DNA of 35,363 nucleotides from Paractinoplanes deccanensis (GTDB lineage Bacteria > Actinomycetota > Actinomycetes > Mycobacteriales > Micromonosporaceae): positions 1 through 35,363 of the forward strand of contig NZ_BOMI01000155.1 in NCBI RefSeq assembly GCF_016862115.1. The letters run 5' to 3'. Position 1 is the stretch's first letter. Each line of letters opens with the position of its first letter. The notes under the pieces were generated by a model. That model ran no database searches, was not told where the DNA came from, and saw only the letters and a program-made list of their open reading frames with translations. The translations under genes were made by a program, and so were the position numbers. This document shows positions 1 through 7,661 of the stretch, one piece after another.

Positions 1-93
1 CCGGGAGCCGGGAGCCGGGAGCCGGGAGCCGGGAGCCGGGAGCCGGGAGCCGGGAGCCGGGAGCCGGGAGCCGGGAGCCGGGAGCCGGGAGCC
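1..93. repeat. 7-bp tandem repeat CCGGGAG, about 13 copies
   Basis: The window opens with an uninterrupted run of the heptamer CCGGGAG, about 13.3 perfect copies, which may continue to the left. Perfect identity between copies suggests recent slippage expansion or an assembly edge. No reading frame or known element is associated with it. Confidence 0.95.
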
Positions 94-153
94 CCCTTTC
101 GCACTCGCGGACGACGTCCAGCGGCGGTGTAAGGGTCCGAGATCCAAGGCCCT

Positions 154-167
154 GTTTCACGTGAAAC
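154..167. promoter_or_regulatory. parS: parS site, perfect GTTTCACGTGAAAC
   Basis: A perfect 14-bp palindrome, GTTTCACGTGAAAC, matches the conserved ParB-binding centromere site of actinomycetes. ParB loads here and spreads to form the segregation complex acted on by ParA. It stands alone, almost 3 kb from the other two perfect copies. Confidence 0.93.
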
Positions 168-543
168 GACGCGATCCGATCGCTCCTTGGCGGGCCGCGT
201 CTTTGCTGAGAGAGTTCGACGGCTCGGCTGTCGGCGCAGCTCCTGCGGCGGCAGGCGGTGGCGGGAAGAAAGCCGAGCCGCCGACGAGGGCTTCCTCGCG
301 CTGGGCTGGTCGGCCGCAAGGTTGTCCGAGCCTCGTTAGAAGGGCGAAGCAAAGACCTTTGGTGATCCACGCTCGCGGCTACGGCGCCGCGACTGATTGA
401 ACGACCTGGTCTCGATGGGCCATTCCCTCCCGATGTCGCGAAGTGGCGCCCGAGTCTCTGCCGTGGCATAGGTGCCGTGGACCGCGTTGAAGCGAACTCG
501 TCGTGTTGACCGGCCACTGAGTTGGCTGTGGTCCTTCGACAGT

Positions 544-614
544 CCTCGCTGGCGGTTCTTGCGACGGCGCCGCTGAGGGTTCGTTGCGACAGGCCTCGCT
601 GGTGGTTCTCGCGG
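544..614 (+). repeat. Imperfect direct repeat of about 20 bp
   Basis: The string CCTCGCTGGCGGTTCTTGCG at about 544 recurs as CCTCGCTGGTGGTTCTCGCG at about 594, with two differences and a 50-bp period. It lies in the gene-free region between two parS sites. No function is evident. Confidence 0.5.
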
Positions 615-1543
615 CATACCTTGCCGGTGATCCATCTCCGCATCGTTGGCGTCCCCTCTGCCTCCTCGGCCTTCGGATGCGGTCTGCGAATTGAACTGCC
701 GCCCTTTCACGCCGCTCTCAGCTCGGCAACCTCGAGCTCCTCGACGGGCTCGCCAGAAACCACCTGTTGGCGGGCACTCCCGCGGCTACGGGGAACCGTG
801 CGTTGATCCGCGGCACCGTTGTGGGTAACGAGCTGAGCCGGTTCTGCGGGGCTAAAAGCCGTCGTGGCGTACATCAGACTTACGCGCTCACATTCAGGCG
901 AAGCGGGCCGATCGCCTTCGCAGATCGTGACCAGCGCCGTGTGGCGGGCGTAGTCGTATAGCGAGTGAACCTTCTCCGGTGAGTTCGTGAGGCGACGTCG
1001 GGCCACTGGTTCTCGATGCGGCACTACGGCCACGGTGCGACGATCCGGACTCGGCCCGACGAATAAGAGCCAGCGGTGCGACAAGCCGTTCAATGCGGGA
1101 ACTGAAGATGTGGTGCCGGAACTTGGTTCGGTGTCGTATGGATCAGTCCGGCAGGGTTCGATCCGGGGCCTGTAAAGAGCGCCGTGCCCGCGGAAAAGTG
1201 GAGCAATCGACTCGGCGTAGATCTTCGCTGTTGCCAGCCGCTGCGTAGCCGCGTGGTGGGCTGGGCTCCGCAGACCGGCACGAGAGGCGCATCGCGTGTG
1301 GGAAGCGCCGGTGCCGAGGCGTTGGTCTGCGAGATCGGGGACGAAGCCGTGCAGGCTGGTGCGGAACTGCCTCGGCGCCGGGCGACTGGAGGTATGCGGT
1401 CGCACGTTAGGCCAACGCGTTGGCAGACGCAGCTCCAGGGCTAGAGCTTGCTGCCTTGGCGGCACTATACGGAACCGAGAGCCGTCGGACCCTGTACCAG
1501 GGCCAGGACACATTTGCTCATGCGGCTATGGCCGGCCCGTGCC

Positions 1544-1557
1544 GTTTCCCGTGAAAC
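1544..1557. promoter_or_regulatory. Degenerate parS-like site, one mismatch
   Basis: GTTTCCCGTGAAAC differs from the perfect parS palindrome only at the sixth base, which breaks the symmetry. It may be a weak or decayed ParB site. Its location between perfect sites in a gene-free stretch makes chance less likely, but binding is uncertain. Confidence 0.45.
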
Positions 1558-1775
1558 CAACGGCTGACAGCGGGGGAGAAGGTGCATGCGCACGCTGCAC
1601 TAGTGCCTTCCGTTGTCTTGAGTCCTACTGGCGGCTGCCCTGATGGTGCGGTGCTGAGAGCGGTCAGTGAAAGGCACGAACCGAGATGCGGACCTTGCTA
1701 GGCCGACAAGCCGAGCCATTGCACGCGAGGGGGACGGCGTGGAGGGGCGGACCGGCGGTGATGAGATCGGCGGGT

Positions 1776-2030
1776 GGCGGACTTGTGCGTGGTACAGGCG
1801 AGCGGAGGGCCTGGAGACGAGGGTTGAGCGGTGGATCGGCGGATTAGCGCACGGTGCGCGTGAATGGGCGGCGTGCGGGGTGGTCTAGGCGGCGGGCTGG
1901 CGGACTAGCTACATAGCAGGGGTGAGTGGACGGTGTGGAGGGCGGTCTGGCCGGTGGGTGGGCGGGCTAATGGACTAACCACGCAGTGCGGGTGAGTGAC
2001 GGCGCTGGGCCGGCCGGCGGAAGTTGAGCG
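1776..2030 (+). repeat. Degenerate tandem repeat, about 62-70 bp unit, about four copies
   Basis: A recurring start of the type GGCGGACTAG or GGCGGATTAG appears at about 1776, 1838, 1899 and 1969. In the last three copies it is followed about 20 bases later by GGTGAGTGGACGG-like or GCGTGAATGGGCGG-like sequence. Spacings are about 62, 61 and 70 bp. The copies are diverged, so the boundaries are approximate. Confidence 0.45.
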
Positions 2031-2657
2031 TGGCGCTAGAGATTGGGACGGCCTTGAGGACGCTGCCGGCCCAATTGGGCCAGCAGCGCAGTGTGGACGA
2101 GCGGTCGGCTTGGAAGGAACGGTCCGAGCGGTGACACAGCCGGGCCGGTAGAAGCTCTGACGCGATGCGGGAGAGCGCGTAGGACGAGTTGACTGGTGGG
2201 GTAGCCGCCGGCGAAAGCAACAACGCGATCGGCACAGCCTGGAGTGGTCGGCTAAGAGGTGAGCTGCCGACCTGGCGGAGGTTGAAGAGCAGTAGACCGG
2301 GACGACGTGGGCGGGCTGGCGAATCGGTGTGGCCTCCTGCGGGAAGTGGGCCGTGCCGGTTGCTTGGAGCAGGCGGGAGAAAAGGCATGGGCTTCCGAGG
2401 TCGGCAGGGATGCCGGTGGGCGCGCGGCGACCCGGTAGGAAGTTCGCGAGGGGACAAGGCGGTGCTGTGATCGGCAGAGGGCGCGTCGGCTCGGCGCCTA
2501 TCGGTGCGAGCCGGAGCACGGCGTCCCGGCTCGATCGGCCGGGCCGCCATCCGCTGCGACAGCACGGAGAAGTGGGCGATGAGGTTCCGCGTGACAACTC
2601 GCGTGACATGGTCGGCGGGCTGATCGGAGCACCAAGACGGGCGAAGGCCGGAGGTGG

Positions 2658-2705
2658 GCTTGCCAGAGCTTGCTTGCCAGGAGTGAGCTTGCCAGGAGTG
2701 GGCTT
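2658..2705 (+). repeat. Short tandem repeat GCTTGCCAGGAGTG, about three copies
   Basis: The 15-bp unit GCTTGCCAGGAGTG plus A or G occurs twice in tandem. It is flanked by partial copies (GCTTGCCAGA upstream, GCTTGG downstream). It sits about 50 bp before the first DnaA-box-like nonamer. Confidence 0.7.
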
Positions 2706-2755
2706 GGAGGGGCAGAAACAGGCGGACTGACTGGCGGCGGGCAGAGGCAGCTGAG

Positions 2756-2764
2756 TTATCCACA
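2756..2764 (+). promoter_or_regulatory. DnaA box TTATCCACA
   Basis: A perfect match to the classical DnaA-box consensus TTATCCACA, followed by GG. It is the leftmost of five such sites in 380 bp. Confidence 0.7.
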
Positions 2765-2966
2765 GGCGGTGTCTGGGGACGTGAGTTTCCGTGTGGGTTG
2801 GCCGCCATTGCGAGACGGGCTCATGAAGGTGACTCGGGGCGCCTCCCTAACGGCCATTCATGCGCCTACCTGGGGCGGGGTGCCGGCATCGTCCTTAGTC
2901 GAGGGACGGAGCGGATGGATTGGGGGCCGGCGCGAGACGCGGGACGGCGGCGTCGCCTTCGGAGAG

Positions 2967-2975
2967 TTATCCACA
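2967..2975 (+). promoter_or_regulatory. DnaA box TTATCCACA
   Basis: A second perfect TTATCCACA on the plus strand, 211 bp after the first and 38 bp before a perfect parS site. Confidence 0.7.
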
Positions 2976-3013
2976 GGCTGTGCGTAACGCCTGTTGACGG
3001 AAGGGCTGGGTCT

Positions 3014-3027
3014 GTTTCACGTGAAAC
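3014..3027. promoter_or_regulatory. parS: parS site, perfect GTTTCACGTGAAAC
   Basis: A perfect parS palindrome lying between DnaA-box-like sites at 2967 and 3059. Together with the copy at 3092 it forms a close pair with starts 78 bp apart, a typical arrangement of ParB loading sites near an actinomycete origin. Confidence 0.93.
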
Positions 3028-3058
3028 GTGGCCGATGAGGCGTGGGGTCTTTGCTTGT

Positions 3059-3067
3059 GTATCCACA
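3059..3067 (+). promoter_or_regulatory. DnaA-box-like GTATCCACA
   Basis: Matches TTATCCACA except for the first base. It sits between the two close parS sites. Confidence 0.5.
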
Positions 3068-3091
3068 GGGGGTGCAAGCGTTCTACGTCGT

Positions 3092-3105
3092 GTTTCACGT
3101 GAAAC
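3092..3105. promoter_or_regulatory. parS: parS site, perfect GTTTCACGTGAAAC
   Basis: The third perfect parS palindrome, 9 bp upstream of a pair of minus-strand DnaA boxes and 136 bp upstream of the HIT-like gene. Confidence 0.93.
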
Positions 3106-3114
3106 GGGAGGGCC

Positions 3115-3123
3115 TGTGGATAA
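3115..3123 (-). promoter_or_regulatory. DnaA box (TTATCCACA on minus strand)
   Basis: TGTGGATAA on the plus strand is the exact complement of the DnaA consensus. It forms a tandem pair with the site at 3128, with starts 13 bp apart. Confidence 0.7.
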
Positions 3124-3127
3124 CTTC

Positions 3128-3136
3128 TGTGGATAA
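3128..3136 (-). promoter_or_regulatory. DnaA box (TTATCCACA on minus strand)
   Basis: The second member of a tandem minus-strand pair of perfect DnaA boxes. With three plus-strand sites this makes five DnaA-box-like elements around two parS sites. Confidence 0.7.
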
Positions 3137-3241
3137 CTTTGGGGGTGTGGAGGCGCCCACGTACGGTGACGGTGGTCTACGTCCGTAGCGCGCGAAAATT
3201 GACCCGGGACAGGGGGTCTGGCCTCGGCTAAGGTCACCCTC

Positions 3242-4564
3242 GTGCCCGACAACACCGTGCCTCTGCCGGACTTCACCCGCTGGCCGTCGTTCCCCTTCGA
3301 GGGTGATATGCGGGTCAAGCCGCTGGCTGCTCCGGTTGAGGTGGAACCCGCGCGAGCCGGCGAGGACGCAGCGGACTGCGTTGCCTGCAATACGCCTGAT
3401 GAGGCGTACATCTGGGTGAGTGAACGCTGGCGCGTGCGGGCCATGGATCGGCCGACGGGCCTGCCGGCGGTCGTCATCCTCGAGTGTCGTTCGCACCTTG
3501 ATCTCGGCGATCTGCCCAACCTGCTGGCCGCGGAGCTCGGCGTCATGACGGTCCGGCTGGAGCGTGCCATCCGCTCCCTCGACGGCGTCGCCCGGGTGCA
3601 TGTCAATCGATGGGGTGACGGCTCCGCTCACCTGCACATGTGGTTTCTCGCGCGGCCCTACGGCCGGCTCCAGCTGCGCGGCACGTTCCTCTCGCTCTGG
3701 GACGACATCCTGCCCGACATCCCAGAACACCAATGGCGCGAAAATCTCGCCCTCGTGGCGGCGTGGCTGGCCGAGTTCGGCGGCAAGTCCATAGCCGAAC
3801 CGGCGCACATCCAATGGGAGTCACCTTCCACGATCAACCTGTCCCCCAGCGACGACGGCGATGACTCCGACCTCGGGAGCGGCGACGCTTCCCCGAACGG
3901 CGACGACGTCAGAAGCGGCGAGAGCCGTGGGGCTGGCGAGGGCTCCTGGAGCGGCGGGAGCCGTGGGGCTGGCGAGGGCTCCTGGAGCGGCGGGAGCCGC
4001 GGGGGTGGCGAGGGCTCCTGGAGCGGCGGGAGCCACGGGGGTGGCGAGGGCTCCTGGAGCGGCGGGAGCCGCGGGGGTGGCGAGGGCTCGTGGAGCGGCG
4101 GGAGCCGCGAGACCGGCGAGAGCTTCTCGAGCGGCGAGGGGCGCGGGGGTGACCAAGGCTCCTGGAGCGGCGAGAGGCACGGGGGCGGCGACGGCTTCTC
4201 GGGCGGCGGCGGGCACGGTGGAGGCGCTGGCGTCGAGAGTGCTGACGGGCGAGGTAGCGGCGCCGGCGTCAACGTCGGTGACGGGCTCAGAAACGGTGAC
4301 GGGCACGGCAGTGGCGACGGCCTCTGGGGCGCCGGCAGCCGAGAGGACGGTAACGGCGTCACGGAGAGCCGAGCCCACGGCCAACATGGCGGCTACGGCG
4401 ACCAAGGTAGCTACGGCGACCGCTCCGAGCGTGACGGCGGCGACCGGCAGGATCAGCCGAGCGACACCCGTCCCGCCACCCTGGGCGACATGAGTTCCGA
4501 GTCGGCGAAGATTCCCGTGCAACACAGCCGGCACGACCAGGCGCAGGCTTCCTCACCCTCCTAA
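3242..4564 (+). CDS. HIT-like (GalT/Ap4A hydrolase fold) protein with Gly/Ser/Trp repeat tail
   Basis: A 440-residue protein with two parts. Residues 1 to about 195 look like a HIT-superfamily domain: a CxxC at Cys46-Cys49, His95, and an H-x-H motif at His130-His132 after an Asn-x-Trp-Gly stretch. This is the layout of zinc-containing GalT-like HIT proteins, which act on nucleotide phosphates. Residues from about 205 on form a hydrophilic low-complexity tail. Five near-perfect copies of a 12-residue unit SRGxGEGSWSGG occupy residues 228-287, with degenerate copies to about 318, then Gly/Asp/His-rich sequence. The GTG start gives the whole domain; the upstream ribosome site (AAGG) is weak. The gene begins 105 bp after the DnaA-box/parS cluster. 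The fold assignment is an inference from motifs and the substrate is unknown. The tail looks intrinsically disordered and may mediate assembly. Confidence 0.8.
   Translation: MPDNTVPLPDFTRWPSFPFEGDMRVKPLAAPVEVEPARAGEDAADCVACNTPDEAYIWVSERWRVRAMDRPTGLPAVVILECRSHLDLGDLPNLLAAELGVMTVRLERAIRSLDGVARVHVNRWGDGSAHLHMWFLARPYGRLQLRGTFLSLWDDILPDIPEHQWRENLALVAAWLAEFGGKSIAEPAHIQWESPSTINLSPSDDGDDSDLGSGDASPNGDDVRSGESRGAGEGSWSGGSRGAGEGSWSGGSRGGGEGSWSGGSHGGGEGSWSGGSRGGGEGSWSGGSRETGESFSSGEGRGGDQGSWSGERHGGGDGFSGGGGHGGGAGVESADGRGSGAGVNVGDGLRNGDGHGSGDGLWGAGSREDGNGVTESRAHGQHGGYGDQGSYGDRSERDGGDRQDQPSDTRPATLGDMSSESAKIPVQHSRHDQAQASSPS
3923..4195 (+). repeat. 36-bp coding tandem repeat within the HIT-like gene
   Basis: A 36-bp unit encoding SRGxGEGSWSGG is repeated five times almost perfectly, then degenerates over two to three more units. 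High nucleotide identity between units indicates expansion by slippage or unequal recombination, so copy number probably varies between strains. Confidence 0.9.
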
Positions 4565-5176
4565 CAAGACCCGCGGCGCCGACAGAGTGCGGAGCGACTC
4601 GGGATCGCCGTTCCGAGCATCGGCCTTCGGTGCGTGCTCGGGCCTGGAACGAACGGCGCAATCGTGGGCTGTGGCGCGCCTACGAGGGGCCGAGGCGTGA
4701 GGTCGAGTAAGGATCGGGTGTGGGGCCGGCGACGGTCTATGAACACGTGTCGCAGCGTCCGAGGAAGATCTCGCGGTGAAGAGGGCCGGCACCGAGTGGT
4801 CGAACGCGGCACAGTGAGACGCCTGGATTGGGGATCCGACAGTGCCGCGACCTGTGTGCCGTTCGAGCGGTTGGCAGGCGGAACGGGCGCAGCGTCCACA
4901 GCACCGCCGAAGCCGCCCGGTGCGCGCGGTGATCTCAAGGACGTCCGAGCCGCCGTCACGAGGAATGGGACCGGCACCGACTGGTGCATACCGAGGGCCA
5001 TGGGTTCGCCTTCTCGGCCGGCGGGCGGCAGCGGGACCGCGAACGGTGCCCGGGGGAAGGCGACGAGCACCGCCGTGGTTCGTGACCGCTGCGGGCGGCC
5101 GGAGCTGGGCGTGCTTCACGAACGAGGTCGCCGCGCATGGATCGATGACCGAGGTCGTGCGGTCGGGCGTACCCGC
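4565..5176. other. 612-bp stretch without a recognisable gene
   Basis: I see no credible coding region between the HIT-like gene and the ligase-like gene, which converge on this stretch. The open frames present are Arg/Pro/Ser-rich and lack family motifs. Composition is less GC-rich than neighbouring genes. No clear terminator with a T-run was found. It could be decayed coding sequence. Confidence 0.5.
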
Positions 5177-6139
5177 CTAAGCGGCCGACCGTGCCACCGC
5201 GCGCTCCACCAGCGTTGCCAGGATGCGGCCCAGGTCCAAGCCTGCCGCCTGCACCGCCAGCGGGAGCAGGGACGTCTCGGTCATGCCCGGTGAGACGTTG
5301 ATGCCCAGGACCTGGGGTGCACCGTCGTCGGGGACGATCAGGTCCACGCGGGAGAGGTCTCGCAAGCCCAGCGCCTTGTGGGCCGCCAGCGCCGTCTCCG
5401 CGACCGTGGCCGCCACGTCCGGCGACAGGCGGGCCGGGGCGTGCCACGTGGTCAGGCCGGCCGTGTAGCGGGCCGCGTAGTCGTACACGCCGTCTCGCGG
5501 GACGATCTCGACGATGGGGAGGGCTTGAGGGCCGGAGCCCAGGTCGATGATCGAGACCGCGACGTCCTTGCCGGGCACGAACTTTTCGACGAGGGCGGTC
5601 GAGTCGTACGCGAAGCAGCCGACCATCGCCGCCGGCAGCGCCGTGTCCTCGCGGACCACCGCGGCGCCCAGGCCCGAGCCGCCCTGGGCCGGCTTGACCA
5701 TCAGCGGCAGGCCCAGGCGGTCGACGATGCGGTCGAGGACCGCCACGGCGCCGAGCTCGGAGAAGCGGTCGTGCGGCAGCGCCACCCAGTCGGGGGTCGG
5801 GATGCCGGCCTCGCGGAGCATCGACTTGGCCGAGGGCTTGTCCCAGGCCAGGCGGGAGGCGCGGGCGTCGCACCCCACGTACGGGATGCCGGTGAGGTCC
5901 AGGACGCCGCGCAGCGAGCCGTCCTCGCCTGTGGCGCCGTGCAGGGCGATCACCACGGCGTCGGGCGGGTCCTCCTGGAGGGACGGGAGCAGCGACACGT
6001 CGGCGTCGCGCATCTCGGCCTGGATGCCGGCGGCGCGCAGGGCGTCCACGGCCCGGCGGCCCGAGCGCAGGGAGACGTCCCGCTCGTAAGAGAGGCCGCC
6101 GGCCAGAACCATCACTCGCACATCGTCACCCGTAACCAT
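5177..6139 (-). CDS. D-alanine--D-alanine ligase-like ATP-grasp protein, atypical
   Basis: A 320-residue protein with the full layout of Ddl, the cytoplasmic enzyme that joins two D-Ala for peptidoglycan. The N-terminal LAGGLSYERDVSLRSG matches the GG-S-E-x-x-VS signature (Glu19). HGATGEDGS is at 67-75, the ATP-grasp lysine motif VKPAQGGSGLG around Lys149, and RVDLIV has the metal ligand Asp266. The closing motif, normally E-x-N-x-x-PG, reads GINVSPGMTETSLLP, so a glycine (Gly279) replaces the metal-binding glutamate, while Asn281 is kept. The protein may therefore be a weak or altered-specificity ligase, or a paralogue with another role. The ATG start gives the standard N-terminus; the ribosome site is weak. 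It lies 7 bp downstream of the aminotransferase gene on the same strand, so the two probably form an operon. Confidence 0.85.
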   Translation of the reverse strand: MVTGDDVRVMVLAGGLSYERDVSLRSGRRAVDALRAAGIQAEMRDADVSLLPSLQEDPPDAVVIALHGATGEDGSLRGVLDLTGIPYVGCDARASRLAWDKPSAKSMLREAGIPTPDWVALPHDRFSELGAVAVLDRIVDRLGLPLMVKPAQGGSGLGAAVVREDTALPAAMVGCFAYDSTALVEKFVPGKDVAVSIIDLGSGPQALPIVEIVPRDGVYDYAARYTAGLTTWHAPARLSPDVAATVAETALAAHKALGLRDLSRVDLIVPDDGAPQVLGINVSPGMTETSLLPLAVQAAGLDLGRILATLVERAVARSAA

Positions 6140-6146
6140 GGGGAGA

Positions 6147-7454
6147 TCATGCCAAGTCGGGTCCGGGGGCGTCCGCGGCGGCCGTGCCCCGGCGGCGGTG
6201 CGGCGCGGCGGACGCGGCACCGAAGACGGCGCGCATGGCCAGCTCCTGCTCCATCACGCCGGAGAGCCGGCGGATGCCCTCGCGGATGCGCTCGGGAGAC
6301 GAGTAGGAGAAGTTGAGGCGCATGTTGTCGCGGCCCGTGCCGTCGGCGTAGAAGCCCGTGCCCGGCACGTAGGCCACCCGGGCCGCGATCGCGCGGGGCA
6401 TCATCGCCTTGGAGTCGAGGCCCTCGGGCAGGGTCGCCCAGACGAAGAGGCCGCCGGTCGGGTGGGTCCACGTGGTGCCGGCGGGCATCAGGTCGCGCAG
6501 GGCGCCGAGCAGCGCGTCGCGGCGCTCGCGGTAGATCTCGCGGTAGACCTTGATCTGCTCACGCCACGGCATGGTCGACAGGTATTGCGTCACGGCACCC
6601 TGCGCGAACGCGCTCGGGCACAGCACGTTGGCCTCGCTCATCATGACGAGCTTCTCCCGTACGGCGTGAGGCGCCAGAATCCAGCCGACGCGCAGCCCCG
6701 GCGCGAAGGTCTTGGAGAACGTGCTCACGTAGAAGACGCCCTCGCGGCGACGGGCCCGCAACGGCAGCGGCGCGTCGCCCTCGAAGGACAACATGCCGTA
6801 CGGGTCGTCCTCGACCACCAGCAGGCCCGCGCGCTCGCAGATGTCGAGGACCTGCTCGCGGCGCTCGTCGGTGAGCGTGACGCCGGCCGGGTTCTGGAAC
6901 GTCGGGATCGTGTAGAGGAACTTCGCCTTGCGCCCGGAGCGCTCGACCTCGGCGATCGCCTCCTCGAGGGCGGCCGGGATCAGGCCCTCGTCATCCATCG
7001 GGACGTGCCGCACCTGTGCCTGGGCGGCCTGGAAGACGCCGAGCGCGCCGACGTAGCTCGGCCCCTCGGCGAGGACCACGTCACCCGGGTCGAGGAAGAG
7101 GCGGGCGAGCAGGTCGATCGCCTGCTGACCGCCGACGGTGACCACGACGTCGTCGGGGGACGCGCCGGTGATGCCGGAGAGCGCCATGACCTCGCAGATG
7201 CGCTCGCGGAGCTCGATCGTGCCCTGGCCGATGCCGTACTGGAGGCTGGTGGCGCCCTGGTCGGCGGCGAGGTTGTTGAGCATCTCGCCGACCGCGTCGA
7301 GCGGCAGGGCGGCGATGTAGGGCGAGCCGCCTGCGAGCGACACGACCTCGGGACGACTTGCCACGGCGAAGAGTGCGCGAATCTCCGACGTGGTCATGCC
7401 ACGCACACGGCGCGCGTAGCGATCGGTGTAGTCGTCCTGGGTTGTGCCGGTCAT
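6147..7454 (-). CDS. PLP-dependent aminotransferase, class I/II (LysN/MocR-type domain)
   Basis: A 435-residue fold-type I aminotransferase. The PLP lysine is Lys248 in STFSKTFAPGLRVGW. TIPTFQNPAG (Asn188) and VVEDDPYG (Asp216) supply cofactor contacts, and YGIGQGTIELRE near residue 73 is typical of the 2-aminoadipate aminotransferase and MocR aminotransferase branch. There is no N-terminal GntR DNA-binding domain, so this is an enzyme and not a MocR regulator. The ATG start follows a good ribosome site (GAGGTGAG), which argues against a longer N-terminus. The 3' end is 7 bp before the start of the ligase-like gene, suggesting co-transcription and perhaps a linked role in D- or L-amino acid supply. 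The substrate cannot be told from the sequence. Confidence 0.9.
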   Translation of the reverse strand: MTGTTQDDYTDRYARRVRGMTTSEIRALFAVASRPEVVSLAGGSPYIAALPLDAVGEMLNNLAADQGATSLQYGIGQGTIELRERICEVMALSGITGASPDDVVVTVGGQQAIDLLARLFLDPGDVVLAEGPSYVGALGVFQAAQAQVRHVPMDDEGLIPAALEEAIAEVERSGRKAKFLYTIPTFQNPAGVTLTDERREQVLDICERAGLLVVEDDPYGMLSFEGDAPLPLRARRREGVFYVSTFSKTFAPGLRVGWILAPHAVREKLVMMSEANVLCPSAFAQGAVTQYLSTMPWREQIKVYREIYRERRDALLGALRDLMPAGTTWTHPTGGLFVWATLPEGLDSKAMMPRAIAARVAYVPGTGFYADGTGRDNMRLNFSYSSPERIREGIRRLSGVMEQELAMRAVFGAASAAPHRRRGTAAADAPGPDLA

Positions 7455-7464
7455 ACGGCTCTCA

Positions 7465-7520
7465 CCTCGCTGCTGGGTCGCGAGCCTCGCTGCTGGGTCG
7501 TGAGGCTGTTGGGTCGCGAG
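7465..7520. repeat. 20-bp tandem repeat upstream of the aminotransferase gene
   Basis: The unit CCTCGCTGCTGGGTCGCGAG occurs at 7465, again at 7485 with one difference, and a third partial copy ends at 7520. It occupies the leader of the minus-strand aminotransferase gene, 10 bp before its start codon, and overlaps its ribosome-site region. Length variation here could affect expression. Confidence 0.85.
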
Positions 7521-7661
7521 CAAATCGGGACAGGACTCCGATCCTAGTCGGGAAGCGCACCGGGGGCCCTCGGTTGACCGGCCACCCCTGCCCAACTGAT
7601 CCCGTTCATGGCTATTACGGCGTAGGATCCTGCGAGGGTGCGGAGTTAGAGGGGGACGACT

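Larger units (their letters stand above)
94..3241. other. 3.1-kb region without a convincing gene, holding parS and DnaA-box sites
   Basis: I see no recognisable protein in any frame here. The open frames present are rich in Arg, Pro, Ser and Cys without family motifs, and frames on both strands are similarly unconvincing. Base composition looks less GC-biased and less codon-structured than the flanking genes. The plus strand is strongly G-rich from about 1640 to 2750. The region holds three perfect parS sites, one degenerate parS-like site, five DnaA-box-like nonamers, and degenerate tandem repeats around 1776-2030 and 2658-2705. It most likely is an origin-proximal regulatory or centromere-like spacer next to parAB, or decayed sequence. 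It was not possible to exclude a small RNA. Confidence 0.6.

Noticed and set aside
1150..1180. tRNA T-arm-like sequence GGGTTCGATCC
   Set aside because: The flanking bases do not form the 5-bp T stem, and no acceptor, D or anticodon arms could be drawn around it.
707..1513. Long open frame on the minus strand (268 codons)
   Set aside because: It is Arg/Pro/Ser-rich with no family motif, has competing open frames on the other strand and lacks a ribosome site. High-GC sequence produces such frames by chance.
1975..2808. Overlapping minus-strand open frames of 234 and 277 codons
   Set aside because: They run through degenerate tandem repeats, have atypical composition and overlap each other in different frames.
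3821..4534. Long open frames in other phases and on the minus strand over the HIT-like gene tail
   Set aside because: They are shadows of the 36-bp repeat. Only the frame beginning at 3242 has a recognisable N-terminal domain.
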